Notes: generated by a model from the sequence alone, not told the origin. A stretch of 64,000 nt of DNA from Dactylosporangium vinaceum (GCF_019904175.1 NZ_CP061913.1:372001-436000), one strand, 5' to 3'. Positions 42,555 to 51,568 are shown, counted from the stretch's first letter. Made by a program: numbers and translations.

Positions 42555-43352
42555 TTGGTACGCGCAGTGAGCGCCGACGAGGTGGCGCCGACCCGCCACG
42601 CCTGGCCCATCGAGGCGGCCGGGCTGTCGGTGAAAGCGGGTCGGCACCTCGCCGTCGACGGGCTCGACATCCGCCTCGGCACCGGCGTGCACGGGCTGCT
42701 CGGGCCCAACGGCGCCGGCAAGAGCACCCTGATGCGGGCCCTGGCCACGGTCGTGCGCCCGCACCGCGGCCGGCTGGTGCTGCTCGGCGCCGACGCCACC
42801 GCGGGCCGGGCCCTGCGGCCCGTCCGGGCCCGGCTGGGGTACCTGCCGCAGCAGTTCGGTTTTTACCCGCGCTTCACCGTGCGCGACGCCGTGGAGTACA
42901 TGGCCTGGCTGCGGGAGATGCCGCCCGCGGCGGTGCCGGCGGCCGCGCAGCAGGCCATCGACCGGGTGCGGCTGACCGACCGCGCCGACGCGAAGCTCAA
43001 GTCGCTGTCCGGGGGCATGCTGCGCCGGGCCGGGATCGCCCAGGCGATCGTCAACGAGCCGGAGCTGCTGCTGCTCGACGAGCCGACGGTCGGGCTGGAC
43101 CCGGAGCAGCGGGTGGAGTTTCGCGAGCTCATGCGCGAACTGGGCGCCGACAGCTGCGTGCTGGTCTCCACCCATCTCGTGGAGGACGTGGTCGCCGCCT
43201 GCTCCGACGTCATCCTGATGGATCAGGGAAGGCTGGTGTTCCAAGGGGTCCCCGCCGACCTGGTCCGCCACGGCGAGACGGGCGGCGTCGGTGACAGCGC
43301 CGCCGAGCGTGGCTACTCAGTGCTGCTGCACCGGCACCGGGGTGCGGCATGA
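42555..43352 (+). CDS. ABC transporter ATP-binding protein
   Basis: 265 residues from TTG 42555, supported by AAGGAG eight bases upstream. Walker A is GLLGPNGAGKSTLMRALATV near residue 45, the Q-loop YLPQQFGFYP near 95, the signature SLSGGMLRRAGIAQAI near 150, Walker B ELLLLDEPTVGLDPEQRVEF near 175 and the H-loop STHLVEDV near 208. The domain belongs to the ABC-2 exporter type (CcmA-like). Its stop overlaps the membrane protein gene (ATGA). It energises the exporter formed by the next two gene products. Confidence 0.92.
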   Translation: MVRAVSADEVAPTRHAWPIEAAGLSVKAGRHLAVDGLDIRLGTGVHGLLGPNGAGKSTLMRALATVVRPHRGRLVLLGADATAGRALRPVRARLGYLPQQFGFYPRFTVRDAVEYMAWLREMPPAAVPAAAQQAIDRVRLTDRADAKLKSLSGGMLRRAGIAQAIVNEPELLLLDEPTVGLDPEQRVEFRELMRELGADSCVLVSTHLVEDVVAACSDVILMDQGRLVFQGVPADLVRHGETGGVGDSAAERGYSVLLHRHRGAA

Positions 43353-44692
43353 TCCGGCCGCTGCGCACCGAACTGCGTCGCTCGAACGCCCCGGTCGTGG
43401 CCACGCTGCTCGTGGCGGTCGGTGCGCTGTCCGCGGCCAGCATGTACACCTTCTGGCAGGGGCAGTGGCTTCGCTTCGGCTACGTGCAGACCTCAGGCAT
43501 GTTCATCCTGGTGCCGCTCGCGCTGGCCGGCGGCGCGGTCCTCGGCCGCCGGGATCGCCGCACCCGCGCCGAGGACCTCCTGGGCAGCACCGGCCGGCCC
43601 CGCTGGCAGCGCGCGCTGCCAGCGATGGGCGCTCTGGGCATCGCCGTCGCGGCCGCCCACCTCATCGTCCTGGCCGCCGGGGCCGTCGTGGTCGCCGGCA
43701 CGTACCTGGGGCTGCGCGGGGTCGGCGCGGCGCTCATCGACGCGCTGGTGCTCGTCGGTGCGGCCTGGACGGGCGTGGCCGTCGGCCGGCGCTGGTCCGC
43801 GCCGCTGCTGCCGCCCCTGCTCGCCGCTGTGGTGCTCGTCGTGCAGGTCGGCGCCTCGGAGATCGCGCACGGAGACGACCGGCTCGGCAACCTCTCGTTG
43901 ATGATCTCGTGGCCGCCGGACACCGAGTGGGAGACGATGTCCACCCGCCTGCTGCTCAGCCACCTCGTCCTCGGCGTCGGGCTGCTCCTGGCCGGCGTCC
44001 TGCCGGCGGCGGGCGCGTCGTGGCTCTGGCGGGCCGGCGGGTTCGCGAGCCTGGCCGGCGGCGTGGCCGGCCTGGTCCTGATCGCCACGCCCGGCCCGGC
44101 CGGCATCTGGCAGCTGGACTCCGGCGCGTACCGGTACGTCTGCGCCGACGGTACCCCCCAGATCTGCGTCACAGCGGTGCACGCCCATCTGCTGCCCGGC
44201 GTCACCGCCGACGCCCGCCGCGCCCTGCACGCTCTGGCCAAACTCCCGGGCGCACCGACCCGCGCGGTCGAGCTGCGGCTGGACGGCATCGGCGACAACG
44301 ACAGCGAGCAGTGGTTCCGCCCCAAGCCGCCGCCCGGCACCGTGCAGTTCCAGCTGGAGGTCGATCCGGCCACCGGCCGTGATCCCGACGTGGCGGAAAG
44401 CATGAGCATGGGTGGGGGTACCCGCTGGGCCGGCTGCGGTCACGCCGGCGACGACGTCGCGCAGGCCATCGCCGCCGCGTGGCTCCTGGACACCGACACG
44501 GTCCGGCTGTGGGACTCGTGGCTCGGCTTCGACTACATGGACAGGTATCAGAACGACATCCGGGCCGGGGTGCAGGCGCTGCGAGCGCTGCCGGCGGCCG
44601 AGCAGCTGCGCCGGGTGACAGCGCTGCGGGACGCGTCCGCGCGCTGCGAGCAGGACCTCATGCCGTACCTCACCGGCCAGGCCGCGGCGTGA
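43349..44692 (+). CDS. ABC-2-like exporter membrane protein with large C-terminal domain
   Basis: 447 residues. About six membrane segments lie in residues 1-250 (VVATLLVAVGALSAASMYTF, GMFILVPLALAGGAVLG, VVVAGTYLGLRGVGAALIDA, LLAAVVLVVQVGAS, LLLAGVLPAAGASWLW, GGVAGLVLIATPG). A soluble domain of about 190 residues follows, with two Cys near the membrane (YRYVCADGTPQICVTAVHAH) and two more later (WAGCGHAGDDVAQA, ARCEQDLM), so probably extracytoplasmic with disulphides. It partners the ATPase upstream. The substrate is unknown. Confidence 0.7.
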   Translation: MIRPLRTELRRSNAPVVATLLVAVGALSAASMYTFWQGQWLRFGYVQTSGMFILVPLALAGGAVLGRRDRRTRAEDLLGSTGRPRWQRALPAMGALGIAVAAAHLIVLAAGAVVVAGTYLGLRGVGAALIDALVLVGAAWTGVAVGRRWSAPLLPPLLAAVVLVVQVGASEIAHGDDRLGNLSLMISWPPDTEWETMSTRLLLSHLVLGVGLLLAGVLPAAGASWLWRAGGFASLAGGVAGLVLIATPGPAGIWQLDSGAYRYVCADGTPQICVTAVHAHLLPGVTADARRALHALAKLPGAPTRAVELRLDGIGDNDSEQWFRPKPPPGTVQFQLEVDPATGRDPDVAESMSMGGGTRWAGCGHAGDDVAQAIAAAWLLDTDTVRLWDSWLGFDYMDRYQNDIRAGVQALRALPAAEQLRRVTALRDASARCEQDLMPYLTGQAAA

Positions 44693-45303
44693 CCCGCGGG
44701 CCGTGGCTGTACCTGCGTTCGCGCCGGGTCGCGTTCGCCGTCGCGGGCTCGGCGGGCGGCGTGGCGCTGGTGACGGCCGCCTGGTCCGGCCTGATGAGCC
44801 GGGCCGACGTGCCCGCGGGCCTCGCGGTGCTCACCGCCGCGATGGCGGCGGCGCCGTTCGGCTCGACGCTCGCCGGCCCGGACCCGGCGCTCGACCGCAC
44901 CGCCGCCCTGCCGTGGCCGCCGCGGCGCGGTGCGCATCTGCTCGCCTGCGGCCTCGTGGTCGCCGCCCTGCTGCTCGCCGCCCGCCCGTTCGGCGCCGAC
45001 TTCGGCCCTGCATGGGTGGTCCTGCGCAACGCGGCCGGCCTGACCGGGCTGATCGGCCTCGGCGCCGCTGTGGCCGGCGCCCGCGCCGCCTGGCCGGCCC
45101 CGGTGGCGTGGGCGGCCTTCGCCGCATTCCTGCCGGCGCCGGGCGGACCGCGGTGGCGGCAGGCCGCGCTGTGGATGGTGCAGGACCCGAGCAGCCGCGT
45201 CGCCGCGCTCACCGCCGTGGTGCTGCTGCTGGCCGGGGTCGCCGCGTACGCCGTCCGGGTCGGCCCCCAGGTCGCCCCGGTCGAGGCGGCGATGGACCAG
45301 TAA
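44689..45303 (+). CDS. Membrane protein, probable second ABC exporter subunit
   Basis: 204 residues from GTG 44689, overlapping the upstream stop (GTGA). About six hydrophobic segments (VAFAVAGSAGGVALVTAAWS, GLAVLTAAMAAAPFG, LLACGLVVAALLLAARP, LTGLIGLGAAVAGARAA, VAWAAFAAFLPAPG, ALTAVVLLLAGVAAYAVRVG) fill almost its whole length. It lacks recognisable motifs. Last gene of the sigma/anti-sigma/ABC operon; the tight coupling implies it works with the exporter. Confidence 0.65.
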   Translation: MTRGPWLYLRSRRVAFAVAGSAGGVALVTAAWSGLMSRADVPAGLAVLTAAMAAAPFGSTLAGPDPALDRTAALPWPPRRGAHLLACGLVVAALLLAARPFGADFGPAWVVLRNAAGLTGLIGLGAAVAGARAAWPAPVAWAAFAAFLPAPGGPRWRQAALWMVQDPSSRVAALTAVVLLLAGVAAYAVRVGPQVAPVEAAMDQ

Positions 45304-45387
45304 CCGGGACGGCCGGGAACCGGTTGGGTGATTCGCCGCCTTTGCGGCTTTCGCGGCGCACCCTCGAGGATCTGGAACCGGCCCGTC

Positions 45388-45924
45388 ATGTCCCCTCTCG
45401 CTGCGGCGGCCCGGCGCCTGATGATCCGGCTCGGCCGCTGGGCCGCGCGCTACCTGCCGTCGGAGGTGGTCGGGGCGGCGGCGGCCGTCGCGACGGCCAC
45501 CGCGTTCGCCGCCGCCGGCCACGCCGCCGTTGCGGCCGCCGTCGCGGCGACCGTCGCCGAGGTCATCGGCTTCTACGGCGTGATGGCCTTGCGTCTGTGG
45601 CGCCGGCAACGTCGTCATCGAGACGCCGGTGGCCGGCCCGACGGCGCCGGGCGGACAGCTGTCCGGGTGGCGCGGCAGCTACTCGCCGAGTTCGGCCTCG
45701 CCGAGGTCGCCGACTCGTTCCTGATCCGCCCGGCGGCCATGCTGGCCGGGCCGCTGCTCACCGGCGCCACGGCCGGCGGGACCCTGCTCGGGAAGCTGCT
45801 CGCCGACCTGGTCTTCTACACCGTCGTCATTCTCAGTTACGAGCGGCTGCGCCGGGCCGGCGGCGAGGTTTCCCCGGTCGCCGGGGTCGCCGGGCCGCCG
45901 CCGGAGGTGCCCCACACGCAGTGA
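45388..45924 (+). CDS. Hypothetical membrane protein
   Basis: 178 residues from ATG 45388. Two hydrophobic stretches lie in the first half (VVGAAAAVATATAFAAAGHA and AVAAAVAATVAEVIGFYGVM) and one to two in the second (MLAGPLLTGATAGGTLLG, LLADLVFYTVVILSYERL). The middle is basic. Its layout, with the block RQLLAEFGLAEVADSFLIRP, recalls membrane proteins encoded near polysaccharide or polyamine-type genes, but I do not recognise the family. It is not overlapped by its neighbours. Confidence 0.55.
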   Translation: MSPLAAAARRLMIRLGRWAARYLPSEVVGAAAAVATATAFAAAGHAAVAAAVAATVAEVIGFYGVMALRLWRRQRRHRDAGGRPDGAGRTAVRVARQLLAEFGLAEVADSFLIRPAAMLAGPLLTGATAGGTLLGKLLADLVFYTVVILSYERLRRAGGEVSPVAGVAGPPPEVPHTQ

Positions 45925-45946
45925 CCATCTATGTCACACTCCCCGG

Positions 45947-46666
45947 GTGACGCTGCCCCCTCGGCCGAACTTCCCGAACTATCCAGGTCAGCCGCCCTAC
46001 CCGGGCGCCGTCCCGCCGATGTACGGCGCCCCGGTCCCGCCACTGCCGCCGCCGCCGAAGAGCAACGCCGGGCTCATCATCGGCATCATCGCGGGAGTGC
46101 TGGTGTTGGTCGCCGGCGTGTGTGTGGCCGGCGTGCTGGCCTTCGGCGCCTACCGGCACGACCGGGCGGCGTCGTACGCGGAGGATCAGGGGCCCCTCTC
46201 GGCGGCCACGCGCGACGACACGTACGCGGCGCCCACCACGAAGGCGGTGCCCACCACGCAGGCCGCTCCTCCGCCGGCGCCGGCGCGGGTCGGGGACTGC
46301 ATCGTGGTCGACGAGGCCGGGACGTATCTGGGGCCGGGGAACTGCAACGGCACCCAGGGGACGTACAAGGTGCTCTCCGTCGACCACTCGCGGGACACCT
46401 GTGCCGATTCGCAGTCGCCGTACCTGACCGAGAGCGGGTACCGGCTCTGCCTCGAGCTGTACCTGGTGCGGACCTTCTGCTACAAGTTCCCGAGCGGGCC
46501 CGGCTGGGTCGTCGCCGCATCCGCGTGCAAGGCCAAGGGGACGGTGCACGTCATCGACATCGTGCCCGGGGCGGCCAACGGGAACAACTGCACGCGCGAC
46601 CTGAAGTGGAACCGGTGGTATCAGTTCACCCACCCGACGGTCGTCTACTGCGTCATGCAGTACTGA
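45947..46666 (+). CDS. Membrane-anchored extracytoplasmic protein with Pro-rich head
   Basis: 239 residues from GTG 45947. Residues 1-38 are Pro-rich (RPNFPNYPGQPPYPGAVPP and PPLPPPPK), then one membrane helix (AGLIIGIIAGVLVLVAGVCV). A Thr/Ala/Pro linker leads to an outside domain of about 130 residues with seven Cys (DCIV, NCNG, DTCADS, LCLE, FCYKF, SACKA, NCTRDL, YCVMQY regions). This is the LppU/SCO3897-like arrangement of actinomycete surface proteins. Function unknown; disulphides are likely. Confidence 0.6.
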   Translation: MTLPPRPNFPNYPGQPPYPGAVPPMYGAPVPPLPPPPKSNAGLIIGIIAGVLVLVAGVCVAGVLAFGAYRHDRAASYAEDQGPLSAATRDDTYAAPTTKAVPTTQAAPPPAPARVGDCIVVDEAGTYLGPGNCNGTQGTYKVLSVDHSRDTCADSQSPYLTESGYRLCLELYLVRTFCYKFPSGPGWVVAASACKAKGTVHVIDIVPGAANGNNCTRDLKWNRWYQFTHPTVVYCVMQY

Positions 46667-46687
46667 CGGCCCGGGCCGACCGGTGCA

Positions 46688-47214
46688 ATGCCGGCGGCCG
46701 TGGCGTACTTCACCGGAGTGCTCAAGCAGCGGCTCGCCGTCGGGAACCATGTCGTCGTCCACGACCTCGGCGCGGGGACGTTCGACGTGAGCGTGGCGGG
46801 TGTACCGAGTCCGGATTCGATGTCGTCGCCGGCGGCGGGCTGCCCGATGTGGGCGGGCTGGACCTGGACGCGGCGGTGGTCGCGCACGCTCACGGGTTGA
46901 CCGGCGCCGCGGCCGCGCTGTGCGGGCTGCTGGTGATCGTCAGTGTCATCTCGAGTCTGGGGACCGGGTCCAGTCCCGGGCTGCTCGTCGCGACGTTCGT
47001 CTGCGCCGGGGCGGGCGGACTCTCGTGCTGGCCCGCGGTCGGGCTGCGCCGATCCGCGCCGGGCGCCCGCGGAGCCGTCTACGTGCTGGCGTTCGCGGCC
47101 GTCGGTGTCTTCGTCACGCTGTGGCGGCTGCCCGGGCTGCCCATAGCGGTCGTCGTCATCAGTGCGGCCGTCGCGGTCAGCCGGCCCTCGGCGCGGCGTT
47201 GGCTGACCCGGTGA
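46688..47214 (+). pseudogene. Hsp70-like fragment joined to a membrane-protein fragment
   Basis: From ATG 46688 the reading PAAVAYFTGVLKQRL then VVVHDLGAGTFDVSVAGV is an Hsp70 phosphate-2 motif. The continuation SGFDVVAGGGLPDVGGLDLD, AAVVAHAHGL appears in another frame after about 46800. Both the N-terminal ATPase half and the rest of the Hsp70 are absent. The second frame runs into four hydrophobic segments (LLVIVSVISSLGTG, LLVATFVCAGAGGL, GAVYVLAFAAVGVFVTLW, PIAVVVISAAVAVS) of an unrelated membrane protein. A composite remnant; its neighbour at 47333 may be a former partner of a chaperone-like gene. Confidence 0.55.
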
Positions 47215-47332
47215 CACGGGCGCCCGGCTGGCGCAGTTCGGGAGCCCCGCCCGGGAATGTGCTGCTGGAAGGCGGGAGTGGCGCTATGTCGATACCGTGC
47301 CGGGGGAGATCACACGGCAGGAGGCTTCCCCG

Positions 47333-48856
47333 GTGTCGGACAGCGCGTTTCAGGACTGGCTCGTCAGTGACAGCTGGCAGGACTACAGGCAGCAGCGGGC
47401 GATCCGGGAGATCGAGTCCTCCCTCGACGGGCAGCGCGCCGAGAGCCGGGCGCTGCGCTCGCAGCTCTCCCGGCTGCAAGGGTCGCTGGAGCAGCGCCTC
47501 AGCCGGCTGATCAGGTCCTTCGACGCGTTCGTCGAGCTGAGCGACAGGCGCGCCGAGCTGGCGGGGTTCGACGAGGCGGCGCGGGTGCGGTACAGGATGC
47601 GGCAGGTTCTGGCGTTTCGGGCCGGTGCCGCTCCCGCCCTTCCGGCCACGCTCGAGGACGTCGACGGATACTGGCTGGCACCGGCCGCCGCGGCTGTCGC
47701 CGCCATCACGCGGGGTGACGATCCGGCCGCCGAGCTGGCGCGCGCGGCGGAGCGGGACCACCGGCGCACGGCGCTGCTCCTGGTCATGTCGGGTGCCGAC
47801 GTGGACGTACGGTGGGTGAGCGCGGCGTTCTCCGAACTGCTCGCCGACACCCAGGTCACCGTGGCCGAGCGCGCCCTCTGGGTGGCGGCCGCGGACGGTC
47901 ACCTCGGCGACGCGGCCCTCGAGGTCGTGACCGCGCGGCTGCGGGCGCTTGTCGCCGGCCTGGGCGACGAGCGGCGGGCGGATCTCGACAGGTGGATCAC
48001 GGAGCGTGTCCACGCTCAGCCGGTGACGCGCCTGACGTCGTCGGCCGACCGCCGGGCCGTCGTCGCGCTGACTGCCGCTTCCCGGCTCGCCGCCCTGCGG
48101 GACTGGGCGCGGGAACCCGCGAGCCCGGCCGCCGACAGCCAGTCGCTCGCGGCGTTGGAGGCGCTGCTGCCCGGGCTGGTGGACGAGGGCAGCGACGAGG
48201 AAGCGGCGACGCTGCACCGGATCAAGGAGCTCCGCGCGGTGATCGACGACCGGGAGATCGCGCCCGCCGCACGCTGGAGCGACCCGGTCGAGCTGCCGCT
48301 GACGCTGCTGGTGGCCGACGCGTTCGGGGAGGCCCCGGGGCCGCGGGTGCTGGCCCGGCGGGTGCTGCGGGACCGTGTGCTCGCGGTCGGGGAGGCCCTG
48401 CGCGCCGAGACCGACGTGCCCGACCCGCAGGAGCAGTCCGTGGCCGTGGAAGGGCAGACGGTCCGGGTCCGCACGAACGGCGCGGCCCCCGCCGACCTCG
48501 ACGCACTGCACAGGGCGATCGAGGCGCGCTACCCCCTCGGGCCGTCGAAGGTGTGGCAGCGGTACGCCTGGTTCGGCGCCGCGGCCCTGCTGCTCCTCGG
48601 CGCGCTCGCGGTGCCCCTCGGATTCGCCGTCATCATGATCATTGCTGCGGTGGTACTCGCATTCGTCGGCGTTCGCCGCATCTTCGCCGACCGCATGGAG
48701 GCCAACGGGCGCAACGTGAGCATCAGCGCCGCCCGGGAGCGGGCCGACAAGACGGTTGAGCAGGAGCGCAAGTCCCTCGTCGAGCTGTGCCGCCGCCTCG
48801 ACGAAGCCCGCCGGCAGGCGCCCGAGGACCTGGCCGCCCTCCGCACGGCCTTGTAG
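47333..48856 (+). CDS. Hypothetical coiled-coil membrane protein
   Basis: 507 residues from GTG 47333, with AGGAGG about 8 bases upstream; a GTG at 47297 is in frame but without a site. An N-terminal coiled coil (IREIESSLDGQRAESRALRS, QLSRLQGSLEQRLSRLIRSF) is followed by an alpha-helical region of about 330 residues. Two membrane helices lie at roughly 410-455 (YAWFGAAALLLLGALAVPLG, FAVIMIIAAVVLAFVGVRRI). The C-terminal charged coiled coil (AARERADKTVEQERKSLVEL) would be cytoplasmic. Proteins like this accompany Hsp70-like genes in actinomycetes, and an Hsp70 fragment lies just upstream. Function unknown. Confidence 0.6.
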   Translation: MSDSAFQDWLVSDSWQDYRQQRAIREIESSLDGQRAESRALRSQLSRLQGSLEQRLSRLIRSFDAFVELSDRRAELAGFDEAARVRYRMRQVLAFRAGAAPALPATLEDVDGYWLAPAAAAVAAITRGDDPAAELARAAERDHRRTALLLVMSGADVDVRWVSAAFSELLADTQVTVAERALWVAAADGHLGDAALEVVTARLRALVAGLGDERRADLDRWITERVHAQPVTRLTSSADRRAVVALTAASRLAALRDWAREPASPAADSQSLAALEALLPGLVDEGSDEEAATLHRIKELRAVIDDREIAPAARWSDPVELPLTLLVADAFGEAPGPRVLARRVLRDRVLAVGEALRAETDVPDPQEQSVAVEGQTVRVRTNGAAPADLDALHRAIEARYPLGPSKVWQRYAWFGAAALLLLGALAVPLGFAVIMIIAAVVLAFVGVRRIFADRMEANGRNVSISAARERADKTVEQERKSLVELCRRLDEARRQAPEDLAALRTAL

Positions 48857-48913
48857 TTCGAGGGTGCCGCCGGTGCTTCACGGACCGACGTGCCACCTCG
48901 AGCACCATCTCCG

Positions 48914-49792
48914 TCAGCGGCCGGGCCGGTTCGAGCGCTTGTCGCCCGCCGCCGGTGGCGCCTCGGCCCACGCATCGAGCGCCTCGTGCACCGCCGCCGT
49001 TCGCCGCTCGTCCGAATCGGCGTCGGGGTCCGGTTCGAGGAGGGCCATGGCGGTGTTCGCCATCGCCAGGGCCGGCAGTGACCACGGCTCGGGGCCGGCG
49101 GCGCCCGGCGGGCAGGCGATGATCTCCCGGGTGGCCACGTCCGGCGTCGACAGCGCGGCCAGGACCAGGCCGCGCATGGAGGCGCTGAGCAGGGTGGCGA
49201 GGGTGTCGAAGCCGGCGGCGAGCTCCGGGCGCAGCCGATAGCCGATCACGGCGGCGATCTGCTGCCAGGCTCGCGCGATGAGCGCATTGTGACTGCTCTC
49301 GGCCTGGTTGAGCGCCGTCTGGACCTGGTCGCGCAGGTCCCCGTCGGCCAGGCCCGAGAACGTCGCGTGCAGCGCGAGGTACGTGCGCCACGCCGGTGAG
49401 GCCAGCACGCTGCGGAAGTCGAACAGCGCGAGCCGGCGCACCAGCTCCAGGATCAGGGCGGGCCGCTGCTGCGGACTGTGCAGCCAGTCCTCGTGCTCGT
49501 CGATGATCTCCCGGATCAGGGCGACCTCGTCGGCGACGATCCCGGGCGTGGCGGTTCGGGCCAGCTCCTTGATGAGGTCGCTGAAGAACAGGTCGCGGTA
49601 GGGCCAGTGCCGGTAGGCGGTGCTGCGGGCCACGTCCGCGTCCCGGATGACGTCCTCGAACCGGATGTGGTCGAGGCTCACCGTCAGCCCCTGCTGGTTG
49701 ATCATGTCGATCGCGGCGCGCAGCATCCGGTCCCGCGTCTCCTCGTCGGACAGCCGGCGCTGGCGGCGGCCGAGACCGGGCTCGTTGCGCAT
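48914..49792 (-). CDS. TetR-family transcriptional regulator
   Basis: 292 residues. The TetR_N HTH covers residues 16-66 (RMLRAAIDMINQQGLTVSLD, DVIRDADVARSTAYRHWPYR). The long C-terminal ligand domain (about 220 residues) is helical. It is divergent from the DUF385-YceI fusion gene with about 90 bases between the starts, so it most likely controls that gene and itself. The ligand is unknown. Confidence 0.85.
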   Translation of the reverse strand: MRNEPGLGRRQRRLSDEETRDRMLRAAIDMINQQGLTVSLDHIRFEDVIRDADVARSTAYRHWPYRDLFFSDLIKELARTATPGIVADEVALIREIIDEHEDWLHSPQQRPALILELVRRLALFDFRSVLASPAWRTYLALHATFSGLADGDLRDQVQTALNQAESSHNALIARAWQQIAAVIGYRLRPELAAGFDTLATLLSASMRGLVLAALSTPDVATREIIACPPGAAGPEPWSLPALAMANTAMALLEPDPDADSDERRTAAVHEALDAWAEAPPAAGDKRSNRPGR

Positions 49793-49884
49793 GCCAGCAA
49801 TCTAACATCGGGACTTTGGACTCTGTATCCCAAGTCTCAACCGCCGCATCCTCATCACCAGACGACGATGCAGAGGAGCGGGCG

Positions 49885-51039
49885 ATGGCACGGTGGCCGT
49901 ACAACCACGAAGACCTGCGGGCCATGTACGCGGGAGGGCGGGGCAATACGACGGCCCGCCGCTGGGCCCGCTTCTGGGCCGCCGTGCACGGCACCGGCGC
50001 GTTCCCGCGGCGCTGGGTGACGCTCGAGGTGCCGGGCCGCCGCTCGGGCCGGACCACCCGCTTCCCGCTCGGCCTGGCCGACTGGCAGGGCGGCTGGTAC
50101 CTCGTCTCGATGCTCGGCGACGACTGCAACTGGGTCCGCAACGTGCGCGCCGCCGACGGCCGCGCCACGCTCCGCCACGGCCGCGCCCGACCGGCTCACC
50201 TCGTCGAGGTGCCGGTGGACGAGCGAGCTGCGATCATCCGGCGGTACCTGCAGAAGGTCCCCGGTGCCCGGCCGCACATCCCCGTGCACCGCACGGCGCC
50301 CCTGGCCGAGTTCGAGGCAGTCGCCGCCCGGTATCCGGTGTTCCGCGTCGACTACGCTCCCGCACCGGCTCGCCGCCGCCGTCGTTGGCTGCGCTTGTCG
50401 CTCGCCGCGATCGTGGCGCTCGTCGTGCTGCTGGCCGGGGCGGTCGTCGCGGCCGTGAAGCTGCAGCCGGTACCGTCGCCGCTCGCATTGCCGGCGACCG
50501 CCGCGGCACCGGCAGGCACCCTTGACGGTGCGTATCAGCCGGCGCCCGGCTCGCTGGCCGGCTTCCGGATCCAGCAGACGGTGCTCGGCCTGACGAGCGA
50601 CGTGGTCGGCCGTACCGCCGACATCGGCGGCGCCGCGACCATCACCGCCGGCCGGGTCACCGACGCGACGCTGCGGATCGGGCTGCTCGCGCTCACGTCG
50701 GGCAACGGCAAGCGCGCGCCGCAGTTCGACATCAGCCTGGACACCGCGCACTACCCGGACGCGACGGTGACGCTCACGCAGCCGGCGCCGCTCGATGCGT
50801 CACTGTCCTCCGGCGCCGCACTGCCCGTGACCGGATCGCTCACCCTGCACGGCATCACCCGGCCGGTGACAGTGACCCTGTCCGTCCGCCGGGACGGCGC
50901 CGGCCTCGATGTGGCCGGATCGATGCCCGTCGCGTTCGCCGACTTCGACCTGGCTTCGCCGCAGGGCTACGGCGCATTCGGGTCGCTCGCCGACCACGGC
51001 ACCGCCGAGTTCCTGCTGCTGCTGCAGCCTCGCGCTTAG
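49885..51039 (+). CDS. Fusion of DUF385 (F420-dependent reductase-like) and YceI-like domains
   Basis: 384 residues from ATG 49885; an in-frame start at 49816 is possible but would overlap the divergent promoter. Residues 1-155 are a DUF385/Ddn-type nitroreductase fold (VTLEVPGRRSGRTTRFPLGL, WYLVSMLGDDCNWVRNVRAA, HLVEVP), a family that uses deazaflavin F420. One membrane helix is near 175 (SLAAIVALVVLLAGAVVAAV). Residues 210-384 are YceI-like (LAGFRIQQTVLGLTSDVVGR, VTGSLTLHGITRPVTVTLSV), a lipocalin-like fold that binds isoprenoid quinones. The joint layout suggests membrane quinone or lipid chemistry. The TetR gene is divergent; the stop overlaps the convergent TPR gene. Confidence 0.8.
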   Translation: MARWPYNHEDLRAMYAGGRGNTTARRWARFWAAVHGTGAFPRRWVTLEVPGRRSGRTTRFPLGLADWQGGWYLVSMLGDDCNWVRNVRAADGRATLRHGRARPAHLVEVPVDERAAIIRRYLQKVPGARPHIPVHRTAPLAEFEAVAARYPVFRVDYAPAPARRRRRWLRLSLAAIVALVVLLAGAVVAAVKLQPVPSPLALPATAAAPAGTLDGAYQPAPGSLAGFRIQQTVLGLTSDVVGRTADIGGAATITAGRVTDATLRIGLLALTSGNGKRAPQFDISLDTAHYPDATVTLTQPAPLDASLSSGAALPVTGSLTLHGITRPVTVTLSVRRDGAGLDVAGSMPVAFADFDLASPQGYGAFGSLADHGTAEFLLLLQPRA

Positions 51040-51551
51040 CCCGGCTGCTCGGTCAGCTTCCGGGCATAGTTCGCCATGGAGCGCTGGTACCGCGGTAGAT
51101 GCGGGGCCAGCGCCGCGACCGCGATCGACACCGCCTCGCGTTCGCGTCCGGCGTCGGTCAGGCACAGGGCGAGCACCGCGCTGACGGCGTCGCCCAGCCC
51201 ACGGGTCGGCTCGTCAAGCGTCGCCGGGTCGACGGACCGCTCGGCTTCGAGGTGCTTGATTGCCTCGTCGAGCCGGCCGATGTTGCGCAGGGAGCTGGCC
51301 ATCTGGATGACGGCACGGCGGCGTCGGTAGCCTGGCAACCCCTGGTCCAGAGCCTGGCGGTAGAGCGGCACGGCCCGATCGGAGTGGCCTGTCGAATCCC
51401 ACGCGCAGGCGCGCTCGAAGGCGACTCTCGGGTCGCCGGCCGGGAGTTCGGCGGCCAGGTCGTCGATGCGGGCCCGGAAGTCAGCCTCGCGACCGTCGTA
51501 GTCGCCGATGGCGGCCCAGGCCTCGTCAACCCGCTGCTCCCAGTCGCTCAT
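51036..51551 (-). CDS. Tetratricopeptide repeat protein
   Basis: 171 residues. Three to four TPR-like helix pairs, for example PRVAFERACAWDSTGHSDRA, VPLYRQALDQGLPGYRRRRA, VIQMASSLRNIGRLDEAIKH and VSAVLALCLTDAGREREAVS. Cytoplasmic and without other domains. It is the small TPR protein type common in actinobacteria, a protein-protein adaptor of unknown partner. Its 3' end overlaps the end of the convergent fusion gene by 4 bp. Confidence 0.75.
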   Translation of the reverse strand: MSDWEQRVDEAWAAIGDYDGREADFRARIDDLAAELPAGDPRVAFERACAWDSTGHSDRAVPLYRQALDQGLPGYRRRRAVIQMASSLRNIGRLDEAIKHLEAERSVDPATLDEPTRGLGDAVSAVLALCLTDAGREREAVSIAVAALAPHLPRYQRSMANYARKLTEQPG

Positions 51552-51568
51552 GTCCCTATGCTTTCACG

